Shown here: positions 18,068 to 27,786 of the stretch, in pieces
How the letters are laid out: each line of letters opens with the position of its first letter
Position numbering within the stretch: position 1 is the stretch's first letter
NCBI RefSeq assembly: GCF_030378065.1
Contig: NZ_JAUCGJ010000017.1
Location: 1-64,000, forward strand
From: Candidatus Venteria ishoeyi
Lineage (GTDB): Bacteria; Pseudomonadota; Gammaproteobacteria; Beggiatoales; Beggiatoaceae
Direction of reading: 5' to 3'
DNA: 64,000 nt
The notes under the pieces: generated by a model
Seen by the model: only the letters and a program-made list of their open reading frames with translations
What the model was told of the DNA's origin: nothing
Database searches by the model: none
Translations under genes and position numbers: made by a program

Positions 18068-21000
18068 TTATTCCATCACATCCACTGAAATCAGACCCAC
18101 GCCCGGTTTGCCATCGGTTGCCGTGACCACGGCGGTATAGGCATTACCCGCCATACTGGCATCCAGCTCAATTAAAATTGCTGACTCTGTGCTATCCGTA
18201 GGTTGATACACTGCGGGAATCGCACCGGCATTGACATCACTGGCCCAGTTGTCATTGCTGTAAATCTGCGTGCTGCCTGCGGGCAGGTTCATGTCGTGCA
18301 GAGTGATAATCGGGTCAAGTTGGGTATTAACCCCCAGCGCGTTCATGCTGCGCCCCAAGGCTTTGATCAGGATTTTCATTTTGCCTTCACCCTGGATAAT
18401 AAAACCGGCAATTTCACTGTCCTGTCCCAGTCCGACATAAGCGCGGGTGCTGATATTAACCAGCGCAGCGGTCGCTGTCGTATCCGAGGCGATGGCATCC
18501 AGACTGATAAGGCCCACGCCACTGACATCCAAAGGACTCATTACCGCTGTGTAAGCATGGCCTGAGCTGCTGGCTGCCAAGTCCAGCAGCAAGGCGCTGT
18601 CAAAGCGGTGTCCTGGTTGCATCGCCGCTGGAATCTCATTGGCACGGCTAGCAGATTGCCAATCATCATTTTCAGCAATCTGCGTCTGACCACTGGCTAA
18701 TACCATATCATGAATATTAAATTTGGGATCAAGCATGGTATCCACCACAGGCCGCAGACTTTGCCCTGCTGCGCGCAGCAATACGGTTTTACTGCCTGTG
18801 CCTTTGATAATAAAACCGGCAATGGCGCTGTCCTGTCCCGGTGCGACAAAAGCACGGGTGCTGATATTGGTCAGCCTTGGCGGGTTGGCGCTGACGGGGC
18901 AGGCACTGGTGGTCAGACTCGCGTCATCAGAAGCCGCCAGCCCCACACTGTCTTGTGCTGTGAAACGGTAATGATAGGTGGTGTTACATTGCAGGTCTTG
19001 CAAAGTGCTTTGTAGCAGACGTTCTTCACTAATGCTACCCATTTCCAGGCGTTGCCCGTATTGCGTGCTGGTGCCATATTCTACGGCAATCACCGCTGCC
19101 TGCGTATCCGGCGTAATCTTAGCCTGCACCTTGGCGTTGTCGCTGTCTATCTGGCTGCTGCTCACATCACTGATCACAATATTGCTGGTCGGCGTTGAAG
19201 TGCCCGTGCAAGTACCTGTGGCAAAGGTCTGATCGTCTGAATTAACAGTGGTATTATTCGTGCTTGCGGCTACCCGAAAATGATATAAGGTGCCACAATT
19301 TAAGTCACTCAAAGCGGCTTTAACTAAAGTGGCTTGGCTGCTGCTGCCAATACTACCCAAATTTACCCGATTTTCATAAGTGGTATTCAAGCCATAATCA
19401 AGAAATACCGTAGTTTCCTGTCCGTTGGCGGTGACGCTGGCTTTGATTGAAACGCTGTCCACCCCGATAGGCGTGGCTGAAATATCAGTAATGCTGGGAT
19501 TCATGGCTGTACCGGAAATAATCGCATCCCAACGTAGGTCGTAAGTATTACCGGCATTGTTAAAATATACCATCACATAATAATAAATATCTGTGCGGGC
19601 AACCGTATACTCAATCGACTCAGAATCATTATAACCTTCAGAAATACTCATGAAATTGCCCGATTCATCAAACAATAGTATGTCAATATCACCATCGGCA
19701 TGGGTAAAACTTAAGTCCACAGTGATTTTTTCCGTACCTGCCGGCACAAAGAACTTATACCAGTCTTCATCGGCTTGAATACCGTAGCCCTGAATAGTGC
19801 TTAACAGGGTTTTGGCATGACTGGATAAATCATAAGCGGTATCCGGCGTGTTATTGGTTTCATAAGCATCATCACCACTGGTAGGCAGTGCAGTCTGAAA
19901 ATAAAAGGTTTCGCTCTCCAACTGGCTGCTATCAGTTAAGGTCAGGCTGATAAACCAACGATACCATTGACCGGGTTTTAAGCTGTCTACACAACTGCTT
20001 GAGGCATAAGTCTGAGTATTACTGGCTAAGGCCACATGCTCGCAAGCGCGAATTGGGATACTTTGTGCGCTCTGATCAGCGTCAGTTTCTGCCAGGGTGA
20101 AATATACGGCAGCCACTGCATTGTTATTATTCTGCCAGGAGAAATTGATTTGCTGACTTTGCTTGGTGGCATGATTGAGCGGGCTGCTCAGACCCGGTTT
20201 TTGCACACCCACTGCCAGACTGACTGTTTTTGAGACACTGACCACTTCACCTTTATCGTCCGTCACTGTCAGGGTAATGATATAATCCCCATTCGCGCTG
20301 AACGTCAGGCTGGTTTGTTTGCCACTGGCGGATAAGCCATTATTGGTAGACCATTGATATTGGGTAATCACGCCATCAGCATCAAATGAAGCACTGGCAT
20401 CCAGCGTCACAGTCAAAGACTGCACATTATAATCAAATAAAGCGGAGGGTTTTTGGTTGGCATTGGTGCTGCCCGTTAATTGGTAATCCAACAATACACT
20501 CTTATCCGCCACTGGTATGCTTTGGCTCACGGGAGCCGTTAATACGCCGCCGGAAAATGTTACCTGATAAGTACCCGCCGCAGTGATAGGAATGGCATAA
20601 CCACCGCCGGCACTGGTAATGGCAAAATACTCACCTTGATTTGGTTCTACCCGGACATTGGCATATCCTTCTCCGGCATCATAACGGCTGTTAGTATTTT
20701 TATCCTCCCACACCGTGCCTACCAGAAAGCGGTTATGGTGTCCCGGTTCCGCAGTCCAGGGTGCAGCATGAGCATAGTTTTCTGTCACCACCAGCGGCCC
20801 CACGCTGGTGCTGGAATTATTTTCCGGTACCATAGCAATACCGACATTGCTAAAATCTTTATTAATTGACATCAGATTAACCCGATGTCCACGCCCGGTT
20901 TGCATTCCGCTACCGTCATTACCACCCCAGTCGATATTAAATCCAGCATGGGCATGTAAGGCGTTATTCGCATAAGAAAATACACTACCGCCAGCATTGG

Positions 21001-21520
21001 CAAATACAAAGCCTTGCGCACTGATGCGATCAAACTGCTGGTTATGATCCTGCGCATCGCGGGCAATTAAATCCAGGGAATGGTTATAGGCAGCCTGGTA
21101 TAAACGCACATCAAACGCTGCGGGCGGCTCGGCCTGATAACTGGCAAACTCACTTTGCAGCAGGCTGGTATTAACACTAAAATAATTGCGGGATGAAGCA
21201 ATATCAGATTCCGTGGAGGTTGCCAGCCAGATGCCTTCTGCGGCGGGATTCTGGCGCGCGATATTTTTCAGCCACAACATGGCTTGCTCATTGCCATCAG
21301 GATGTGCGCCATCTGCGCTGCGGTGATAAGTCCACTCGGTTGTTGCTGCGCGGCGCTGTGGCAGGTAAACCGGAGCCTCGTAGGGCTGTGGAGGTACTTC
21401 AATCGTTGGCGGGTCTAAGGCGGGATGCTGCGCAACGGGGGCAGCGTTCACGACTGCTGTAAAACACAGCGCACTAATTAGAAAGGCGTTGTAAAACAAA
21501 TATTTATAATACATTTTCAT
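18068..21520 (-). CDS. Large secreted multidomain CAP-superfamily protein
   Basis: A 1150-residue protein with a signal peptide (to about residue 26). A CAP/SCP-like domain (about 145-255) contains TGRGHRVNLMS, VGIAMV and VTENYA. Then come an SdrD/carboxypeptidase-regulatory-like domain starting GTVWEDKNTNSRYDAGEGYA (about 268-345), a PKD domain (about 360-435, LDASASFDADG), an Fn3-like region, and a pre-peptidase C-terminal domain (about 553-668, DEDWYKFFVPAG, HADGDIDILLFD). Two Fn3-like repeats and two C-terminal repeats of about 130 residues (NISTRAFVAPGQDSAIAGFI; NISTRAYVGLGQDSEIAGFI) end the protein. CAP domains occur in secreted proteins of varied function; the substrate is unknown. GAGGG precedes the ATG. 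Confidence 0.85.
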   Translation of the reverse strand: MKMYYKYLFYNAFLISALCFTAVVNAAPVAQHPALDPPTIEVPPQPYEAPVYLPQRRAATTEWTYHRSADGAHPDGNEQAMLWLKNIARQNPAAEGIWLATSTESDIASSRNYFSVNTSLLQSEFASYQAEPPAAFDVRLYQAAYNHSLDLIARDAQDHNQQFDRISAQGFVFANAGGSVFSYANNALHAHAGFNIDWGGNDGSGMQTGRGHRVNLMSINKDFSNVGIAMVPENNSSTSVGPLVVTENYAHAAPWTAEPGHHNRFLVGTVWEDKNTNSRYDAGEGYANVRVEPNQGEYFAITSAGGGYAIPITAAGTYQVTFSGGVLTAPVSQSIPVADKSVLLDYQLTGSTNANQKPSALFDYNVQSLTVTLDASASFDADGVITQYQWSTNNGLSASGKQTSLTFSANGDYIITLTVTDDKGEVVSVSKTVSLAVGVQKPGLSSPLNHATKQSQQINFSWQNNNNAVAAVYFTLAETDADQSAQSIPIRACEHVALASNTQTYASSSCVDSLKPGQWYRWFISLTLTDSSQLESETFYFQTALPTSGDDAYETNNTPDTAYDLSSHAKTLLSTIQGYGIQADEDWYKFFVPAGTEKITVDLSFTHADGDIDILLFDESGNFMSISEGYNDSESIEYTVARTDIYYYVMVYFNNAGNTYDLRWDAIISGTAMNPSITDISATPIGVDSVSIKASVTANGQETTVFLDYGLNTTYENRVNLGSIGSSSQATLVKAALSDLNCGTLYHFRVAASTNNTTVNSDDQTFATGTCTGTSTPTSNIVISDVSSSQIDSDNAKVQAKITPDTQAAVIAVEYGTSTQYGQRLEMGSISEERLLQSTLQDLQCNTTYHYRFTAQDSVGLAASDDASLTTSACPVSANPPRLTNISTRAFVAPGQDSAIAGFIIKGTGSKTVLLRAAGQSLRPVVDTMLDPKFNIHDMVLASGQTQIAENDDWQSASRANEIPAAMQPGHRFDSALLLDLAASSSGHAYTAVMSPLDVSGVGLISLDAIASDTTATAALVNISTRAYVGLGQDSEIAGFIIQGEGKMKILIKALGRSMNALGVNTQLDPIITLHDMNLPAGSTQIYSNDNWASDVNAGAIPAVYQPTDSTESAILIELDASMAGNAYTAVVTATDGKPGVGLISVDVME

Positions 21521-21542
21521 TATTTTATCCCTCTGTTTAAGG

Positions 21543-21588
21543 AGCGAGGATGCTATAAAACCTCGCTAGGAGTCCGACAGCCTCCTGG
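21543..21588. repeat. Small hairpin plus inverted-repeat remnant
   Basis: AGCGAGG / CCTCGCT (21543-21567) forms a 7-bp hairpin. It is followed at 21564-21586 by CTAGGAG next to TCCGACAGCCTCCT, which resembles both ends of the 32307-32473 element brought together. This may be an excision or deletion scar of such an element. Confidence 0.4.
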
Positions 21589-21637
21589 TCATGATTGGGT
21601 ACAAGCTAATACAATAATGATAGTCAACACATTATCA

Positions 21638-22708
21638 TTAAAACTCTATAAAAGGACGTATGGCAAGAATTGTGTCACCTTCGGTATCTGTCAGACTACC
21701 CTGATATTTGCGATCCGTGGTATGAATAATGCCAAAGCCCAGTGATAAGGCGATACCAAATTTTTTCAGGGGGAATTTTTTATCTAATTTCAATTCATAA
21801 CTGACAGGTTTAAATGTTTTTTGCTCAAATTGATACTTGAATTCAAAACCGGCATTCAATAACCAGGATAAAATTGGCGCATTAAAATCAATGCGATTAC
21901 GGCGCAGTGCAAGATAACCCACATCGGCAATATCAGGATTGGAATGCCATTGCACCCCCGGTCTTAAATTCCAGGCCAGCAATTCATCACTGGCTTTCAC
22001 GCCGCCTTTAATATGCCATTCAAATTGATACCAGGTATCATCAATCAGCTCATTGCGTTTAATATGCTGTTTACCGGCGCTGAACTGATACCCCATAAAC
22101 CCCCGGTTAATGCTATGGCTGGCTTTATCCGGGCTGTAATCGACCACATTGCCAACAAATGCTGACAAGGCAAAAGGGGCTTCATAACCAGCCGTCACTG
22201 ACTGAATCAGGTTAAAACGTCCAAAATCAAAGGCATCATAAATATTATGATTTTTACGCAGGGCAACACCCAGCAAAGGTACTGGATAAACGCTACCGCT
22301 GATAATTAAATGGCGGGGATTTAAGGAACTGAACAACAGATCGCGATAAAAACCGATTTCGCTTTTGCCCTCAACCACCGGAATGGGTTTGTCGCTGAGG
22401 TTCATATACAAACCCAGTGTTGCCTCATAAGCATTTGCACCCACTTCAATGCTGTGACTGGCAATCTGGCGCTGGTATAACCGTTTCTGGGGTGTTTTTT
22501 CCAGATAAGTGATTTCTTCAGCTTGCAGGTAAGCTGGAAGGCACAAGCTGATGAGACTGCTCCACAGCGTAGGGCGGATAAGCGTCAGCATCATCCGGCG
22601 TTGCTTGAGTGCATCACCAGCATAGGTTTTGCCGTGCCATCCACCATTGAGGGAATTCTTTACTTTAGCAGCAACATTGCTCAATGCTGACACAATACTT
22701 GTTTTCAT
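21638..22708 (-). CDS. Putative outer-membrane beta-barrel protein, function unknown
   Basis: I do not recognise the family. The protein (356 residues from ATG 22708, preceded by AAGGTGG) has many alternating amphipathic strands, regularly spaced aromatics and a C-terminal Phe (ILAIRPFIEF), the usual outer-membrane targeting end. A typical signal sequence, LIRPTLWSSLISLCLPAYLQA, sits at about residues 43-63 behind an unusual 39-residue basic leader. An alternative ATG at 22591 would remove that leader but has no clear Shine-Dalgarno. It lies 58 bp after the PHP-domain gene on the same strand. Confidence 0.6.
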   Translation of the reverse strand: MKTSIVSALSNVAAKVKNSLNGGWHGKTYAGDALKQRRMMLTLIRPTLWSSLISLCLPAYLQAEEITYLEKTPQKRLYQRQIASHSIEVGANAYEATLGLYMNLSDKPIPVVEGKSEIGFYRDLLFSSLNPRHLIISGSVYPVPLLGVALRKNHNIYDAFDFGRFNLIQSVTAGYEAPFALSAFVGNVVDYSPDKASHSINRGFMGYQFSAGKQHIKRNELIDDTWYQFEWHIKGGVKASDELLAWNLRPGVQWHSNPDIADVGYLALRRNRIDFNAPILSWLLNAGFEFKYQFEQKTFKPVSYELKLDKKFPLKKFGIALSLGFGIIHTTDRKYQGSLTDTEGDTILAIRPFIEF

Positions 22709-22766
22709 CTTTCCACCTTGTTCGGGTGTTGACAGGTTGTGGCAGATGGCGCTGCGCTTATCTGCC

Positions 22767-23615
22767 CTACGACCAGGCTTCCCACACCCCGCGACAACCG
22801 GCGGGTAATGCAGGTAATACCCCCAATTCCAACCAGAAATGCGCGGCTCCGTGGTAATCAGAACCCATTGAAGCCAGCAAATCATAATACTGGGCAAGTT
22901 GCGCCATTTGAAAATTATCATCAAGGCTGTGGCTACCGGATACCACTTCCAAGCCCTGTCCGCCCAAAGCCTTAAACGCATCCAATAATTTTTTTAAGCG
23001 GGTACGGGTTATTTTATAACGTGCAGGATGGGCGATAACCGCGATACCACCCGCCTGCTTAATCCAATGCAGCGTTTCTTCAAGCGTTGCCCATTGTGCG
23101 CCGACATAACCCGGTTTACCTGCTACCAGATAACGCTGAAACACTTTACGCACATGGCTGGCGCGTCCTTGTTCCACCAGATAATGTGCAAAGTGGGTGC
23201 GGCTGATAAGACCCCCACCAGCAAAGGCCTTCACACTTTGATAAACGTCTTTAAGCCCGGTTTTTTCCAGCTTTTCCGCCATTTTATGCGCACGCAGCTC
23301 ACGTTCTGCACGAATCTGCTGTAAACCCGCCTGTAATTCAGTATGTTCAGGATCAATATTCAAGCCAACAATATGCAGGGTTTGATTATTCCAGGTAACG
23401 GAGATTTCCACCCCGGCGATCAGTTGTAAAGGTGTATTTTGCTGTAATGCGCCTGCCTGTGCCTCGGCAATGCCTGCTGTGGTATCGTGATCGGTCAGCG
23501 CCAGGGTATGCAGTCCACGCTTTGCTGCGCGCTGCACCAATTCCAATGGGCTTAAACTACCATCGGAAGCGGTGGAATGCGCATGTAAATCAATGGGGCT
23601 AAATGGTTTTGTCAT
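22767..23615 (-). CDS. rnm: PHP-domain 3',5'-nucleoside bisphosphate phosphatase / RNase AM
   Basis: The protein aligns by eye with E. coli YciV/TrpH (RNase AM), which removes nucleotides from the 5' end of RNA and hydrolyses 3',5'-bisphosphates. PHP metal-binding motifs are visible: IDLHAHSTASDGSLSP, LTDHDTT, GVEISVTW, VIAHPARYK and SMGSDYHG. The start is ambiguous between ATG 23615 (MTKPFSP, GGAA nine bases upstream) and ATG 23630; I chose the first. At about 282 residues it is the family's normal length. Confidence 0.85.
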   Translation of the reverse strand: MTKPFSPIDLHAHSTASDGSLSPLELVQRAAKRGLHTLALTDHDTTAGIAEAQAGALQQNTPLQLIAGVEISVTWNNQTLHIVGLNIDPEHTELQAGLQQIRAERELRAHKMAEKLEKTGLKDVYQSVKAFAGGGLISRTHFAHYLVEQGRASHVRKVFQRYLVAGKPGYVGAQWATLEETLHWIKQAGGIAVIAHPARYKITRTRLKKLLDAFKALGGQGLEVVSGSHSLDDNFQMAQLAQYYDLLASMGSDYHGAAHFWLELGVLPALPAGCRGVWEAWS

Positions 23616-23780
23616 TGTTTTATTTTCCATAATATCGCGATAAACCAATTCCAGCGCAGGAATAAACAGCCAGTACCCGTATCTGCTGGATATGTGAGCA
23701 ATATTTTACCCAATCCTGTTATCCATTTTGTGATAATCGCACCAGTGCTACATTATTTTAATCACATAAAATATAATGTT

Positions 23781-23943
23781 TAGGCGTGAGGATGAAATAA
23801 GTGCAGGAACTGGGCACAGGATTTTTATTCATTTTCAAGGCGTGAAAACAGGCGCATAGCAAGCTATGTAACTGTTTTCATAACGCAGAAAATGGAGAAA
23901 AAGACCAGCCAAGTTGCTGAAGTTATAAAATTCTCACTCCTTA
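23781..23943. repeat. Dispersed repeat A, complete copy 2
   Basis: This 163-bp copy is bounded by TAGGCGTGAGGAT and its imperfect inverse ATTCTCACTCCTTA. It has the same orientation as the copy at 1-127 and more than 95% identity to it over the shared part by eye. The internal GAAAACAGG...CATAGC/GCTATG...TGTTTTC hairpin is present. It is non-coding. Confidence 0.8.
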
Positions 23944-24033
23944 CCCTGATTTATCAGAGTACAGCATATCACCGACCTGTATTTTTTGCAGCGCCCGGTG
24001 AATGCTTGCTTGTGGAAGCTGAAAACTAAACAA

Positions 24034-24600
24034 CCACCCGCTAAAAGACGGGTGGGTTAGAGCGTTTGGCGGCTGAAAGCCGAGATACAGGGCGGACAAG
24101 CCCTGTTGTTTAGCCCCAATGGGGCGCATTAATATAGCCAGGGGTAACACCCCTGGAATTGTATCCGTGTCATTCTCTACCCTGGGGCGCTGCCCCACTA
24201 CCATTAACTTAAGAAAATATTCAAGCCCCAAAGGGGCAAAACATACTAGCCCAGGGCAACGCCCTGGGTGTGTAATGTGATGATACCAGAGCCCTGAAAG
24301 GGCGATACATAAATGACGCGCCCTCTGATGTATCGCCCTTTCAGGACTCTAATTCAACAAAACAACCTACCTGGGGCGCTGCCCCAGGCTGGTATGCTTA
24401 TCCCTTTCAGGGATATACTTGCTCACCCAATGAGAATAAAGCAATAATTTTTAACCAAAAGTCTTAAGTTAATGGCAGTGGGGCGCTGCCCCAGGCTATA
24501 TTAAAATACCCCTTTGGGGTGTTAGCGCTAAAACCCATATTTTAAGTTTTACCGTTAAACATTAGAGATAAATCTGTTCGCCTGAAAGGCGAAGGTTTTA
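24034..24600. repeat. Cluster of short GC-rich palindromes (REP-like)
   Basis: This gene-free stretch holds a dozen small palindromes. They include CCACCCG/CGGGTGG (24034-24055), GCCCCAATGGGGC (24113-24125), CCAGGGGT/ACCCCTGG (24138-24156), GCCCCAAAGGGGC (24225-24237), CCCAGGGC/GCCCTGGG (24250-24268) and CCTGGGGC/GCCCCAGG (about 24371-24389). A 23-bp inverted repeat with one mismatch spans 24288-24350 around GCCCTGAAAGGGCGATACAT. The same modules recur at 27905-28105. Frames open through them are artefacts of the repeats. Confidence 0.75.
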
Positions 24601-24710
24601 ACCTTGTGCATGGAAAATAAACCTGAACCTGTAAGGCCGGCATAAATAAAACCCGCATAATCACTTATCCATCCTATTGCACTTTTTATTCTGGAAGGTC
24701 TTTATCTAAA

Positions 24711-25808
24711 ATGTACGTCATCATCCGCTTTATATTTCCCTGCTTTTTTATATTCTTTTACAGCCTGCACACGCTGGCGCAAAATCAGGAAGTATCTCGC
24801 TGTATCAGCCATTATTCAGACAGCGGCAATTTATCCATTCCCCTAATTAATATTGCCGATCAGCCTTACCAGGCCGGTTTTCGTTACGCGCCAGAATCTC
24901 AAACATTTCGGCTGGAAACACTGGAAAAACTAACCGATGTTAGCTGGTGTGAGCGCACGCCAGTCTATCTGCTCTCCGCAGCACGTTTATATTTACCCGT
25001 GGTAGCAGTTAATAACACAGATTATCAAGCTGAATTGCGCTTGTTACCAGAACATAATGAAATTCGTTTTGCGCTGGTGTCCGCACAGCTTGCCCCACCT
25101 CGCGACATTGATGTCGCGTATACCTATCAAGTGGTTAATACCTACCCCCATGACTCAGAGGCTTTTACCCAAGGTTTATTTTTTCACAGTGGTCACTTAT
25201 ATGAAAGTATCGGTTTACGCGGTCATTCGGCGCTACGGGAATTAGGTTTGGAGAGTACCTTGCCGGTGCGCGAACATCAGTTGGCAAGTACCTTGTTTGC
25301 TGAGGGTTTAACTTTATACCAGGACAACTTATATCAACTCACCTGGACCTCCGGTATTGGTTTTGTTTATGCTCTGGAAGATTTCAAGCCAATTGCTGAT
25401 TTTTATTATCCCACGCAGGGCTGGGGCCTGACGAATGATGATTATTCCTTAATTTACAGTGACGGCAGCGCGGTGCTGCGTTTTATGGATCCGGCTGATT
25501 TTAGTTTGCGGCGCGAAATCAGCGTACATGATGACAATGGCCCGGTATATCGCTTGAATGAACTGGAATATGTTGCCGGGGAAATTTATGCCAATATCTG
25601 GATGAGCAATCGTATTGCCCGGATTTCACCTACCACAGGGCGAGTATTGGCCTGGATAGATTTAACGGGCTTATTACCTGCTGAGCAGGTGCAACAAGCG
25701 GATGTATTAAATGGCATTGCTTACGATAGCAGCCAGCAACGTTTGTTGGTAACGGGAAAATTATGGCCGACACTATTTGAAATCGAACTATTGCAATCAA
25801 AAAAATGA
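24711..25808 (+). CDS. Secreted glutaminyl-peptide cyclotransferase
   Basis: This is a bacterial/plant-type glutaminyl cyclase, which converts N-terminal Gln of peptides to pyroglutamate. The 365-residue protein has a signal peptide (FIFPCFFIFFYSLHTLA), an extra domain of about 100 residues, then the five-bladed propeller: YPHDSEAFTQGLFF, GHLYESIGLRGHS, FAEGLTLYQDNLYQLTW, LNELEYVAGEIYANIW and VLNGIAYDSSQQRLLVTGK. The family motifs EAFTQGL and NELE are intact. It stands alone between repeat-rich gaps. The N-terminal extension is not recognised. Confidence 0.88.
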   Translation: MYVIIRFIFPCFFIFFYSLHTLAQNQEVSRCISHYSDSGNLSIPLINIADQPYQAGFRYAPESQTFRLETLEKLTDVSWCERTPVYLLSAARLYLPVVAVNNTDYQAELRLLPEHNEIRFALVSAQLAPPRDIDVAYTYQVVNTYPHDSEAFTQGLFFHSGHLYESIGLRGHSALRELGLESTLPVREHQLASTLFAEGLTLYQDNLYQLTWTSGIGFVYALEDFKPIADFYYPTQGWGLTNDDYSLIYSDGSAVLRFMDPADFSLRREISVHDDNGPVYRLNELEYVAGEIYANIWMSNRIARISPTTGRVLAWIDLTGLLPAEQVQQADVLNGIAYDSSQQRLLVTGKLWPTLFEIELLQSKK

Positions 25809-25861
25809 TCTTAAAAAATCACGGTACGTCTGGATTGCTGCACATAAATTGATTGAGGTTG

Positions 25862-25985
25862 AGCGCAATAGTTTTACCAACAGCTTGTTATATTGCGCTA
25901 ACAGTCATCACCCTGCTGCCCGAAGAAGAGGACACAAAATACTGCTCTAAAAGCTGAGCAGATGGCATAATATCAGTGCTATAAT
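25862..25985 (+). promoter_or_regulatory. proS upstream region: hairpin and possible -10 box
   Basis: AGCGCAATA (25862-25870) and TATTGCGCT (25891-25899) form a 9-bp inverted repeat that may end the upstream transcript. A TATAAT at 25980-25985 lies 39 bp before the proS start and is a plausible -10 box; no good -35 is seen at the right spacing. Confidence 0.4.
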
Positions 25986-26023
25986 CTCCAATTTTTACCA
26001 CGCTGAATCAAGAAGGTTTGTTT

Positions 26024-27745
26024 ATGCGCACATCGCAGTTACTGCTTGCTACCTTAAAAGAAGTCCCGGCAGATGCCGAAGTGATAAGTCACCAGTTGAT
26101 GCTACGTGCGGGGCTAATCCGCAAGCTCGAAGCCGGTGGTTTGTATACCTGGTTGCCGTTGGGCTTGCGGGTGTTGCGCAAGATCGAAAATATTATTCGT
26201 GAAGAAATGAACCAGGCCGGTGCGCAGGAATTATTAATGCCGGTAGTGCAGCCTGCGGATTTATGGGAGGATTCCGGGCGCTGGGCGCAATATGGGCCGG
26301 AGTTATTACGCTTTAAGGATCGCCACCAACGTGAGTTTTGCTTAGGCCCCACCCATGAAGAAGTGATTACCGACCTCGCGCGCCGGGAACTGCGCAGTTA
26401 CAAACAACTGCCAATGAATTTTTACCAGATTCAGACCAAGTTCCGCGATGAAATCCGTCCCCGCTTTGGCGTCATGCGCGCGCGTGAATTTTTAATGAAA
26501 GACGCTTATTCTTTTCATATAAACTGGGAATCACTAGAGCAAACCTATCAAGTGATGTTCCAGACTTATAATCAGATTTTCTCACGGCTGGGCCTGAAAT
26601 TTCGCCCGGTATTAGCGGATAGCGGTAATATCGGCGGCAGTAGCTCCCATGAATTTCATGTGCTGGCAGAATCCGGCGAAGATGCCATTGCTTACAGCGA
26701 TCAAAGTGATTACGCCGCCAACATCGAAATGGCGGAAGCCCTGGCAGTGCCAGACCAGCGGCCTGAAGCCAGTGGCGTTGAAAAAGCCGCAGTAGAAACC
26801 CCGCAGCAGCACAGCATTGAAGAAGTCAGCCAGTTCTTGAACATAGCTGCACAGCAATGCCTGAAAACGCTAATCGTTAAGGGTGAAGAAGATAGTCTGG
26901 TAGCCCTGGTGTTACGCGGCGATCATAACCTGAATGCCATTAAAGCAGAAAAATTATCCGCTATCAGCAGTCCGCTGACGTTTGCCAGCGATGAAGAAAT
27001 CGAACAACAAATTGGTTGTAATGTCGGTTCGCTGGGGCCTGTGGGCTTATCCATACCCACCATCGTTGATCGCAGCGCTGCCCAGGTTGTCGATTTTGTC
27101 TGTGGTGCTAATCAAAATGGGCAACACCTGACTGGTGTGAACTGGGGACGCGATTTACCCGAGCCGGAACTGGCAGACATACGCGATGTCATGGCAGGTG
27201 ATCCCAGTCCTGACGGGCAAGGCACTTTAGATATTGCACGCGGTATTGAAGTCGGGCATATTTTCCAGCTAGGTGATAAATACAGCGCGGCAATGAATGC
27301 TAATGTGCTGGATGAACAGGGCAAGTCCGTCACCATGATCATGGGTTGCTACGGCATTGGCGTTTCCCGCATTGCCGCTGCCGCGATTGAACAGAATCAC
27401 GATGACAAGGGTATTTGCTGGCCTGCCGCGATTGCGCCTTTCCAGGTGGCGATATTACCTATGAATATGCACAAATCCGCGCGTCTGGCGGAAGCCGTTG
27501 CGCAGTTGTATGATGAACTGACGGCGGCAGGCATGGATGTATTGCTGGATGATCGTAAAGAGCGCCCCGGCGTGATGTTTGCCGATATGGAATTAATTGG
27601 TATTCCGCATCGCGTGGTGTTAGGCGAGCGTGGGCTGGATGATGGCATGGTGGAATATAAAAGTAGAACCGATAAAGACAACCAGCATATTGCCAGAGAT
27701 GAGATTGTCAGCTTTTTGTCTGGGCAACTTAAAAAACCTGTTTAG
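26024..27745 (+). CDS. proS: Prolyl-tRNA synthetase (bacterial type)
   Basis: Charges tRNA-Pro with proline. The 573-residue protein has class II motifs ([37 protein letters not shown]; the C-terminal [10 protein letters not shown]), a YbaK-like editing insertion in the middle (about 230-390), and a C-terminal anticodon-binding domain. The real start is ATG 26024 with AAGAAGG upstream; the frame also opens at a TTG two codons earlier. A terminator hairpin overlaps its last codons. Confidence 0.97.
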   Translation: MRTSQLLLATLKEVPADAEVISHQLMLRAGLIRKLEAGGLYTWLPLGLRVLRKIENIIREEMNQAGAQELLMPVVQPADLWEDSGRWAQYGPELLRFKDRHQREFCLGPTHEEVITDLARRELRSYKQLPMNFYQIQTKFRDEIRPRFGVMRAREFLMKDAYSFHINWESLEQTYQVMFQTYNQIFSRLGLKFRPVLADSGNIGGSSSHEFHVLAESGEDAIAYSDQSDYAANIEMAEALAVPDQRPEASGVEKAAVETPQQHSIEEVSQFLNIAAQQCLKTLIVKGEEDSLVALVLRGDHNLNAIKAEKLSAISSPLTFASDEEIEQQIGCNVGSLGPVGLSIPTIVDRSAAQVVDFVCGANQNGQHLTGVNWGRDLPEPELADIRDVMAGDPSPDGQGTLDIARGIEVGHIFQLGDKYSAAMNANVLDEQGKSVTMIMGCYGIGVSRIAAAAIEQNHDDKGICWPAAIAPFQVAILPMNMHKSARLAEAVAQLYDELTAAGMDVLLDDRKERPGVMFADMELIGIPHRVVLGERGLDDGMVEYKSRTDKDNQHIARDEIVSFLSGQLKKPV

Positions 27746-27755
27746 GTTTTTTAAG
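27728..27755 (+). terminator. proS terminator overlapping its stop codon
   Basis: The 12-bp arms CTTAAAAAACCT and AGGTTTTTTAAG enclose a 4-nt loop and a T run. The stem includes the last Lys-Lys-Pro-Val codons and the TAG. A second hairpin (27759-27783, ATTTATCTCA/TGAGATAAAT) follows. Confidence 0.7.
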
Positions 27756-27786
27756 TAGATTTATCTCAGAAAATGAGATAAATCCC

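Noticed and set aside
23941-24231. 96-codon minus-strand frame between repeat A and the palindromes
   Set aside because: Made of palindromic repeat sequence, with no recognisable domain.
24034-24500. CRISPR array
   Set aside because: The repeats are mixed palindromes in both orientations with irregular spacing, not identical direct repeats with unique spacers.
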